Assembly: GCA_945492935.1 (NCBI GenBank)
Contig: CALYVE010000022.1
Span: 1-11,683 of the forward strand
Length of the DNA stretch: 11,683 bases
DNA from: an uncultured Lachnospiraceae bacterium
Lineage (GTDB): Bacteria > Bacillota > Clostridia > Lachnospirales > Lachnospiraceae
Direction: 5' to 3'
Part shown: positions 7,088-11,683 of the stretch, one piece after another
How the letters are laid out: every line of letters begins with the position of its first letter
Position numbering within the stretch: position 1 is the first letter of the stretch
Program-made: the position numbers and the translations under genes
The notes under the pieces: model-generated
The model's database searches: none
The model's input: only the letters and a program-made list of their open reading frames with translations
What the model was told of the DNA's origin: nothing

Positions 7088-7116
7088 ATGTTACCACCGA
7101 AAAAACCATATGTCAA
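7088..7116 (-). promoter_or_regulatory. Sigma-A type promoter of the T-box/trpF unit
   Basis: TTGACA (7111-7116) is a perfect -35, followed by a 17-nt spacer and TAACAT (7088-7093) as -10. The expected start of transcription is near 7081, just ahead of T-box Stem I. The -35 lies inside the arm of the inverted repeat at 7110-7143. Confidence 0.82.
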
Positions 7117-7143
7117 CACTTTATTCAATTAAAGTGTTGACAT
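7110..7143 (-). terminator. 14-bp inverted repeat: likely terminator of the HAD-EIIC operon, overlapping the trpF -35
   Basis: Arms 7110-7123 and 7130-7143 are perfectly complementary (TGTCAACACTTTA plus one more pair) around a 6-nt loop. The hairpin starts 10 nt after the EIIC stop, and six T occur about 5 nt after it on the minus strand, so it can act as a terminator. Because one arm contains the TTGACA of the trpF promoter, it could also be an operator for that promoter. Confidence 0.65.
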
Positions 7144-7152
7144 GATAAAGCA

Positions 7153-8313
7153 TTATATGTTATTTGTTTCACGCAAAGCATTCTCTTCCGGCTGGTTCTC
7201 TTCCTTGTCTTCCGTCTCCATTCGCTTTATTATCGTCTTCTTTTGAAGCATCGTAAATAAAAAACCAAGCGGGAAGCAAACAATCATCGATACAAGGAAT
7301 AATGCAAATCCATCCCCTACATATGCTACGCATGTAATAAAGCTTGGGAACGCAAGCGAAAGACAATGCGTACCTGCAAAGCCTGCAATTGCACCTCCAC
7401 AGGCACCTGCCATACATGCTGCAAGCATCGGACGACCAAGCGGTACATTTACACCAAACAACGCAGGTTCCGTCACACCAAGCGCAGCCGTAAACGAAGC
7501 CTGATATGCCATACGACGTTTCTCCTTGTTGTGCTTATACAATATACCAACCGCTAGTGCTGCGCCCGCCTGACCGTAAACAGCACCTCCAAGGAGTGGC
7601 AAAATATTGTCATAGCCAAGTGCTGCTATATTGGCAAGTACGATTGGAATCAAGCTCCAATGTGCACCAACCACAACCATCGGCTGAATAATCATACCCA
7701 TAAATGCCCCTGCAACAACGGCATTCCAGTAATAAATATGAAAGAACGCATTTGTAAGAGCATCTCCGATCCATGTTCCGATTCTCCCAAACAACAAAAA
7801 AGTCACCGGAAGGACAATCAGGCAACAAAGAATCGGTTTCATGAAACCTTTTATTGCTGAAGGCAAATATTTATCACACGGTTTCTCAACAAAATACAGA
7901 AGACCGACCGCAAGAAGAACAGGAATCACTCCCGAATGAAAAACCGTCGGCGGAACGGTAAGTTGAAAGAAATCAAACGAACCGTTATTTTCGAGTATTG
8001 CTGTAATATCAGGATAAAGCATTGCTACCGGAATCATCATTGCAACAAATTTATCAAGCTTCCACTGTTCAGCAGCAGTTACCGCAAGGAAGAAAGGAAG
8101 GAAATAGAAAAAGCCATCCGAAACAGCATAAAAAACGCGGTAAACACCGTCCGTCTCTTCCAATATATGAAAAGTCACCAGAAGCATCATAACACTCTTT
8201 AATATACCGGAAGCAGTGAGCACATTTATGATTGGTAAGAAAATACCCGCAATCTGGTCTACTACCGTTTGATATGTACTTCTTTTTGAAGTTGCTTTTG
8301 CACCATTATCCAT
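7153..8313 (-). CDS. PTS EIIC permease domain only, glucose/beta-glucoside superfamily
   Basis: EIIC is the membrane channel of sugar phosphotransferase systems. The 386-residue protein has about ten hydrophobic segments. It opens with VVDQIAGIFLPIINVLTASGILK (the segment that follows EIIB in BglF-type proteins), shows VVVGAHWSLIPI near 213-224 and the sugar-site motif GVTEPALFGVN at 279-289, and ends in a charged tail. It has no EIIB (no CxxC-type phosphorylation Cys domain) and no EIIA domain, although most relatives are IIBC or IIBCA fusions of 450-630 residues. The ATG has AGGAGGGAG about 9 nt upstream, and its first 8 nt overlap the HAD gene, so the short form looks native rather than truncated. 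Partner EIIB and EIIA must be encoded elsewhere, or the protein works differently. The substrate is unknown. Confidence 0.92.
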   Translation of the reverse strand: MDNGAKATSKRSTYQTVVDQIAGIFLPIINVLTASGILKSVMMLLVTFHILEETDGVYRVFYAVSDGFFYFLPFFLAVTAAEQWKLDKFVAMMIPVAMLYPDITAILENNGSFDFFQLTVPPTVFHSGVIPVLLAVGLLYFVEKPCDKYLPSAIKGFMKPILCCLIVLPVTFLLFGRIGTWIGDALTNAFFHIYYWNAVVAGAFMGMIIQPMVVVGAHWSLIPIVLANIAALGYDNILPLLGGAVYGQAGAALAVGILYKHNKEKRRMAYQASFTAALGVTEPALFGVNVPLGRPMLAACMAGACGGAIAGFAGTHCLSLAFPSFITCVAYVGDGFALFLVSMIVCFPLGFLFTMLQKKTIIKRMETEDKEENQPEENALRETNNI

Positions 8314-8932
8314 AATAGTACGCTCCCTCCTTTACCAACAGCTGTTCAAGCTCTGCAATCGCCTGTTCTTGTTCATGTACTAAAATTCCATAAAAACCGA
8401 CTTCCTTCGCTGCCTCAATATTTTCGAACCGATCGTCCAGAAAAACGCTTTCCTTCGCGTCGATGCCGTATCTTTCGCACAACAAATGATAAATCTCTTT
8501 TTCCGGTTTTGTATAATGACACTCATATGAAACAAGCTTTCCATCCACATATGGTGCAAAGGAATAATGTTCCCAATGCATCTTAAACATACGCTCAGGA
8601 TAATTTGAAAGCAAATAAATACCATAGCCTCTGGCCTTTAATTCCTTCAGCCATTCTCCCGACCTAGGAAAGTCTGTCACAACATGCTCCATATTCCCCA
8701 GAAACAAATCAATTTCATCCGCATACTGAGGCGAAAGCTTCTTAAACTGTTTAACAATTTCTTCTTCGTTCATAACATTACGATCCATCTCGTTCCACAT
8801 TGGATGCTGTATCATATTTACCCTTAGATGTTCTATTGCATCCTCTGAAATGCCAAGCTCACGCATCGTCTTCTCCCAATGGAAATCAATCAAAACCATA
8901 CCAACATCAAATACGATATTTTTTATTTTCAT
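8306..8932 (-). CDS. HAD-superfamily phosphatase, YihX-like subfamily IA
   Basis: A cytosolic HAD hydrolase of 208 residues. Motif I is IVFDVGMVLIDF, with nucleophile Asp9; the +2 position is Gly11 rather than the usual Asp, as in YihX-type sugar phosphatases (DLGN). Motif II is LLSNYPE (Ser109), motif III is Lys142 in YTKPEKEIY, and motif IV is VFLDDRFENIEAA (Asp166, Asp167). A helical cap lies between motifs I and II. AGGA 7 nt before the ATG is a good SD. It overlaps the downstream EIIC gene by 8 nt (ATGGATAA), so the two are co-translated. A sugar-phosphate substrate related to the transporter is likely but inferred. Confidence 0.92.
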   Translation of the reverse strand: MKIKNIVFDVGMVLIDFHWEKTMRELGISEDAIEHLRVNMIQHPMWNEMDRNVMNEEEIVKQFKKLSPQYADEIDLFLGNMEHVVTDFPRSGEWLKELKARGYGIYLLSNYPERMFKMHWEHYSFAPYVDGKLVSYECHYTKPEKEIYHLLCERYGIDAKESVFLDDRFENIEAAKEVGFYGILVHEQEQAIAELEQLLVKEGAYYYG

Positions 8933-8977
8933 CTTATCTTCCTCTTTTTCAACCCCGAAACAAAATCCTGCGAAAAC

Positions 8978-9006
8978 AGTATACCGAAATTAGCAATGAA
9001 TTTCTA
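8978..9006 (-). promoter_or_regulatory. Candidate promoter of the HAD-EIIC operon
   Basis: On the minus strand TAGAAA (9001-9006) and TATACT (8978-8983) are separated by 17 nt, about 46 nt before the HAD start codon. The -10 is good and the -35 matches 4 of 6. I saw no clear cre site here. Confidence 0.55.
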
Positions 9007-9051
9007 CTCAAAATCATATCAAAATATTATGTTATTTTGTTCAAATTTGCG

Positions 9052-9089
9052 CCGGCACAACCAACTTTCTCCATGTAGAGAGCGTGCGG
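9052..9089. repeat. Imperfect hairpin in the divergent intergenic region
   Basis: GCCGGCAC...GTGCGGGC (one mismatch) encloses CTTTCT...AGAGAG (one G-U). This 38-nt imperfect hairpin lies left of the main palindromic element. Its right part (9055-9073) matches 9119-9137 in 17 of 19 positions, so it may be a decayed relative of that element. Confidence 0.45.
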
Positions 9090-9127
9090 GCAAAAACTGT
9101 GAAGAAAATGAAATCTTTGCACAACCA

Positions 9128-9269
9128 GCTTTCTTCACGGTGATGGATTCCATGCAGGGACATTTGCGACCGTCAGTACTTAATGAGTGCTACGCACGAA
9201 TTTAGTACTGCTACGCGGAGCAACTAAGCGAAAGCGGTCCCGGAATGGAACCATCACCGTGAAGAAAGC
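9128..9269. repeat. 142-bp palindromic element (MITE-like or structured RNA)
   Basis: The ends GCTTTCTTCACGGTGATGG (9128-9146) and its exact complement (9251-9269) form a 19-bp perfect stem. The stem continues with TTCCAT/ATGGAA (9148-9153 with 9245-9250) and GGGAC/GTCCC (9157-9161 with 9237-9241), about 30 pairs in all. Inside, CAGTACT (9174-9180) pairs with AGTACTG (9204-9210) around a smaller hairpin GTGC-TAC-GCAC (9187-9197). An alternative pairing TTAGT...ACTAA (9202-9206 with 9223-9227) competes for the same bases. There is no ORF of note and no transposase. It could be a non-autonomous mobile element or an intergenic RNA; the sequence alone cannot decide. Confidence 0.85.
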
Positions 9270-9325
9270 GTCCGGTAAGAATCGTGCCAACGATTACTTG
9301 ACAGAAACCGCCTCCATGGGTACCC

Positions 9326-9374
9326 TTGAACAAAATCGTATTTCATGTTAAGATATTTGCAACTTGGGTATACT
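9326..9374 (+). promoter_or_regulatory. Promoter region of the glycosyltransferase gene
   Basis: TTGAAC (9326-9331), a 17-nt spacer and TGT-TAAGAT (9346-9354, extended -10) make one candidate. A stronger-looking -10, TATACT, lies at 9369-9374 but without a clear -35. A perfect TTGACA at 9298-9303 has only TACCCT at the right spacing. I cannot choose firmly; all lie within 110 nt of the start codon. Confidence 0.5.
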
Positions 9375-9405
9375 GTAAAAAAGTACACAAAGAAAGGAAT
9401 TTGCA

Positions 9406-10563
9406 ATGAAGAAAGTCTTGATGTTAGCGACAACCGCCGCTATGATCGAGCAATTTAATAAGAGCAACATCCTTCTGTTAAAGGAAATGGGATACAGTGT
9501 TCATGTTGCAGGCAATTTCAAGGAAGGAAATCCAATCTCCGCCGAAAAGCTAGAAGCATTCAAACAGTGGCTTGAGGCAAACGGGGCAAACTATACCCAT
9601 ATTCCGTCAACACGGAAGCCGACTGATTTACGGAACAACAAAAAAGCCCTTAAGATGGTTATCGATATTATTCGTGAACAGGATATTTCGTTCATTCATT
9701 GCCACACACCGCTTGGTTCCATTATTGGTCGCAGGGCAGCAAAGAAAACAAAAACTCCGGTAATTTATACAGCACACGGCTTCCACTTTTTTAAGGGCGC
9801 ACCCCTCAAAAACTGGTTGCTTTATTATCCTGTTGAATGGCTATGCTCCTTTTGCACAAATTTGCTTATCACAATAAACAAAGAAGACTACAATCGTGCA
9901 AAAAAGCATATGCATGCGAAGGATGTAAAATATATTCCCGGCGTCGGAGTTGATGTAGACCGATTTGCAAACTGTCAGATTGACCGTGCAAGCTTCAACA
10001 AGGAATTTCACATTCCGGAAAATGCACACATACTTCTTTCCGTCGGAGAGCTCATGGAACGCAAAAATCAGATTGTCGTCATTGAAGCGCTCCACCAATT
10101 GAACAATCCAAATATCTATTATCTGATTGTTGGACAAGGGCATTTACAAAAAATGTACGAATCCAAGATAAAAGAATACGGATTAGAGAAAAACATCAGA
10201 CTGCTTGGTTTTCGAGATGACGTTGACAAGCTTTGTAAATACGCAAACTGCTTTGTTCACCCTTCCATCCGTGAAGGATTAGGTATTGCTCCGCTTGAAG
10301 CAATGGCAAGCGGACTTCCTCTTATTTCGGCAAACATTAACGGCATGAAGGATTATACAACCCAACGGAAGACAGGCTTCTGTATTCATCCGACAGCCGT
10401 GGATGAGATGGCAAGTGCGATTGATTACATTTATACAAACAAAGACTTTGCTGCGCAATGCGCAAAGCATAACCAAATTGTTGCAAAAAAATACGATATC
10501 ACACAAAGTCAAGCAATCATGAGAGACATATATAAAGAGTTTATCGAAAAAAACTGCAAATAA
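9406..10563 (+). CDS. GT4-family glycosyltransferase, probable envelope or exopolysaccharide sugar transferase
   Basis: A retaining GT-B glycosyltransferase of 385 residues that would transfer a sugar from a nucleotide donor to a lipid- or glycan-linked acceptor at the inner membrane face. The N-terminal domain has HCHTPLGSIIGRRAA (98-112) and YTAHGFHFFKGAP (121-133), typical of the CapM/EpsF type. The C-terminal domain has GELMERKNQ (214-222), with the donor-phosphate Arg219/Lys220, and the EX7E motif E290-GLGIAPL-E298. There is no transmembrane anchor; hydrophobic patches near 136-155 could touch the membrane. AAAGGA 7 nt upstream is the SD. It is monocistronic, with its own promoter and terminator and no sugar-biosynthesis neighbours, so donor and acceptor are unknown. 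Confidence 0.93.
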   Translation: MKKVLMLATTAAMIEQFNKSNILLLKEMGYSVHVAGNFKEGNPISAEKLEAFKQWLEANGANYTHIPSTRKPTDLRNNKKALKMVIDIIREQDISFIHCHTPLGSIIGRRAAKKTKTPVIYTAHGFHFFKGAPLKNWLLYYPVEWLCSFCTNLLITINKEDYNRAKKHMHAKDVKYIPGVGVDVDRFANCQIDRASFNKEFHIPENAHILLSVGELMERKNQIVVIEALHQLNNPNIYYLIVGQGHLQKMYESKIKEYGLEKNIRLLGFRDDVDKLCKYANCFVHPSIREGLGIAPLEAMASGLPLISANINGMKDYTTQRKTGFCIHPTAVDEMASAIDYIYTNKDFAAQCAKHNQIVAKKYDITQSQAIMRDIYKEFIEKNCK

Positions 10564-10579
10564 GAATTTGCAGTTTTTT
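10548..10579 (+). terminator. Terminator overlapping the end of the glycosyltransferase gene
   Basis: Arms 10548-10560 (AAAAAACTGCAAA) and 10567-10579 (TTTGCAGTTTTTT) pair over 13 bp, with the loop TAAGAA containing the stop codon. The last five codons (for K-N-C-K and the residue before) form the 5' arm. The U-run is part of the 3' arm. Confidence 0.85.
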
Positions 10580-10668
10580 CGTTCCATATTTCTATCTCCT
10601 TTTGCATCAAGAATCCTTCTGGCTATTAAAAAAAATATCAAACTGGTTATATAAATTCTATCTTGTAA

Positions 10669-10677
10669 TGTTATACT
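10669..10677 (+). promoter_or_regulatory. Extended -10 promoter of the pyridoxal kinase gene
   Basis: TGT-TATACT is an extended -10 about 30 nt before the start codon. No convincing -35 lies 17 nt upstream. The preceding 90 nt after the glycosyltransferase terminator are A/T-rich, with nothing else recognised. Confidence 0.6.
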
Positions 10678-10707
10678 ACAAAAAAAGTATCACAAGGAGT
10701 CCACATT

Positions 10708-11550
10708 ATGACAAATAAAAAAGTATTAACACTACAAGATATTTCATGCTACGGACAGTGTTCTCTTACCGTTGCACTTCCTATCATTTCTGCCTGCGGT
10801 ATCGAGACTGCCATTCTTCCATCTGCCGTATTATCTACGCATACAGGTGGCTTTACCGGATACACATTCACAGATTTAACAGATGACATTCCAAAAATTC
10901 GTGAGCACTGGGAAAAGGAAGGCATCAAATACGATTGCTTCTACACAGGCTATCTCGGAAGCACAACACAGATTGATTATGTAAAGGATTTACGAAGAAG
11001 TGTATTGAACGAAGGAGCAACCTTCATTGTTGACCCTGCCATGGCGGATAATGGTAATCTTTACTATGGCTTTGATCAGACATTTGTTAAAAAAATGGCT
11101 GAGCTTTGCGGCACAGCTGATTACATTCTTCCAAATATAACAGAAGCCGCATTTATGACAGACAGCGAGCTTCGTCTTACCGGTCACACCGAAGATTATG
11201 TACAAATGATTCTTGATAAGCTTTCTGCACTCGGTGCAAAAAAGATTATTCTCAAGGGCATTTCATACGAGCCGGACAAAATCGGTGTCGTTGTATACGA
11301 TTCAGTAACAAAGAAAGTACAAAATTACTTCACAGATAAAATTCCAAAGAGTTCTCACGGTACCGGCGACTGTTATGCTGCTGCCTTCACAGGGGCACTT
11401 GTTCAAGGCTTTGATGCCTATGAATCCGCTAAAATTGCCGCTGATTTTGTAGTAGAAAGTATTAAGAAAACGATGGATGACGACAATCATAGCTATGGTG
11501 TTAAGTTTGAGAAGGCACTTCCAATGCTTGTTTCAAAAATAAACAAATAA
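10708..11550 (+). CDS. Pyridoxal/pyridoxamine kinase (PdxK/PdxY type)
   Basis: A ribokinase-fold enzyme of 280 residues that phosphorylates pyridoxal, pyridoxine or pyridoxamine for PLP salvage. Visible features are LTLQDISCYGQCSL near the N-terminus with the substrate-site Ser/Cys region, VLSTHTGGF (41-49), YTGYLGS (79-85), VDPAMADNG (108-116), LPNITEAAF (141-149), and the ATP/catalytic motif SHGTGDCYAAAF (216-227) with catalytic Asp221. Length is normal for PdxY. AAGGAG 8 nt before the ATG is the SD. It is a single gene with its own promoter. PdxK and PdxY cannot be told apart here, so no symbol is given. HMP kinase (ThiD) was considered, but VDPAMAD and the STHTGGF loop fit PdxY better. 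Confidence 0.93.
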   Translation: MTNKKVLTLQDISCYGQCSLTVALPIISACGIETAILPSAVLSTHTGGFTGYTFTDLTDDIPKIREHWEKEGIKYDCFYTGYLGSTTQIDYVKDLRRSVLNEGATFIVDPAMADNGNLYYGFDQTFVKKMAELCGTADYILPNITEAAFMTDSELRLTGHTEDYVQMILDKLSALGAKKIILKGISYEPDKIGVVVYDSVTKKVQNYFTDKIPKSSHGTGDCYAAAFTGALVQGFDAYESAKIAADFVVESIKKTMDDDNHSYGVKFEKALPMLVSKINK

Positions 11551-11557
11551 CAAGAAA

Positions 11558-11577
11558 GAGTCTTGCTTGCAAGACTC
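11558..11577 (+). terminator. Hairpin just after the pyridoxal kinase gene
   Basis: GAGTCTTG-CTTG-CAAGACTC is a perfect 8-bp hairpin 8 nt after the stop codon. No U-run follows directly, so it may protect the 3' end or work with the downstream GACAC hairpin rather than terminate alone. Confidence 0.5.
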
Positions 11578-11622
11578 TCGCGCCGAGCGCGGTTGCTTTT
11601 GCAACATATACTTTGCGCGCGA
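11578..11622. repeat. G/C-rich imperfect hairpin with inner TTGC-TTTT-GCAA
   Basis: TCGCGC (11578-11583) pairs with GCGCGA (11617-11622), enclosing a perfect small hairpin TTGC-TTTT-GCAA at 11593-11604. The G+C-rich arms stand out against the local A/T-rich background. Confidence 0.45.
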
Positions 11623-11633
11623 GTGCGCATCCT

Positions 11634-11651
11634 GACACGAAGTGTCTTTTT
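11634..11651 (+). terminator. GACAC-GAA-GTGTC hairpin followed by T-run
   Basis: A 5-bp stem with GAA loop is followed by five T, the likely end of the pyridoxal kinase transcript. CATCCT before it and AGGATG after it (11628-11633 and 11658-11664 region) could form an outer stem. The short inner stem makes it a weak intrinsic terminator. Confidence 0.55.
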
Positions 11652-11655
11652 ATTG

Positions 11656-11683
11656 CATAGGATGTGTGAAGCACTTTCCTATG
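11656..11683. repeat. 28-bp palindromic intergenic repeat at the window end
   Basis: CATAGGA and TCCTATG form perfect 7-bp arms around a 14-nt centre containing GTG...CAC. Positions 11662-11683 match 6774-6795 in 20 of 22 bases, both differences being C/T. The T-run plus ATTGCATA that precedes it on the plus strand also occurs, on the minus strand, next to the earlier copy. It is probably a member of a dispersed intergenic repeat family. Confidence 0.6.

Noticed and set aside
6868..7140. Plus-strand 90-codon open frame
   Set aside because: Runs antisense across the T-box leader, which explains all conserved bases there.
7153..8313. EIIC as a truncated pseudogene
   Set aside because: It has its own SD, an ATG overlapping the upstream gene and an intact frame through to a normal C-terminus. 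The missing EIIB/EIIA appears to be its architecture rather than a break.
8978..9050. Catabolite-control (cre) site at the HAD-EIIC promoter
   Set aside because: No stretch fits the TGNAANCGNTNNCA pattern well enough to report.
8879..9205. Plus-strand open frame across the HAD start and intergenic region
   Set aside because: Overlaps the HAD coding start antisense and ends inside the palindrome; no SD or recognisable protein.
9128..9269. Insertion sequence or CRISPR
   Set aside because: No transposase frame and no regularly spaced direct repeats; only an inverted-repeat structure is present.

Overview
The window reads as a chromosomal segment of a low-to-mid G+C Gram-positive anaerobe of the Clostridia, most likely Lachnospiraceae. 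The grounds are strong AGGAG-type ribosome binding sites, a T-box riboswitch, U-run hairpin terminators, the Firmicute flavour of the proteins, and compact intergenic palindromes with GTGC-NNN-GCAC mini-hairpins. The taxonomic placement is inference. No tRNA, rRNA, CRISPR array, transposase or phage gene was seen.

Layout. (1) Positions 1-5945, minus strand: a tightly packed five-gene run, read right to left as two-domain PPK2 polyphosphate:AMP phosphotransferase, AlkD-like DNA glycosylase, PfkB-family fructokinase, sbcD, and sbcC (which runs off the left edge). Junctions are 1-nt overlap, about 15-24 nt, about 92 nt and 1 nt. An extended -10 promoter lies in front of the first gene. (2) Positions 5972-7116, minus strand: a stand-alone trpF under a complete tryptophan-type T-box riboswitch with its own promoter, followed by an unannotated 27-codon ORF and a hairpin terminator. 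(3) Positions 7110-9006, minus strand: a two-gene operon of a HAD phosphatase and a PTS EIIC permease that lacks EIIB and EIIA domains. Its end hairpin contains the -35 box of the trpF promoter. (4) Positions 9007-9405: a non-coding divergent intergenic region dominated by a 142-bp palindromic element with 19-bp perfect ends. (5) Positions 9406-10579, plus strand: a single GT4 glycosyltransferase with its own promoter and a terminator that swallows its stop codon. (6) Positions 10660-11550, plus strand: a pyridoxal/pyridoxamine kinase with an extended -10 promoter. It is followed by a cluster of small hairpins, one of which shares a 22-nt segment with the trpF leader.

How the genes fit together. 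The left operon pairs DNA maintenance (SbcCD nuclease, AlkD) with polyphosphate/AMP metabolism and a sugar kinase, so a stress or slow-growth role is possible but inferred. The trpF unit should be transcribed when uncharged tRNA-Trp accumulates. The HAD-EIIC pair probably handles a sugar and its phosphate, borrowing EIIB/EIIA from elsewhere. The remaining genes are housekeeping or envelope functions. The least explained parts are the palindromic element at 9128-9269, the small ORFs flanking trpF, and the orphan EIIC.
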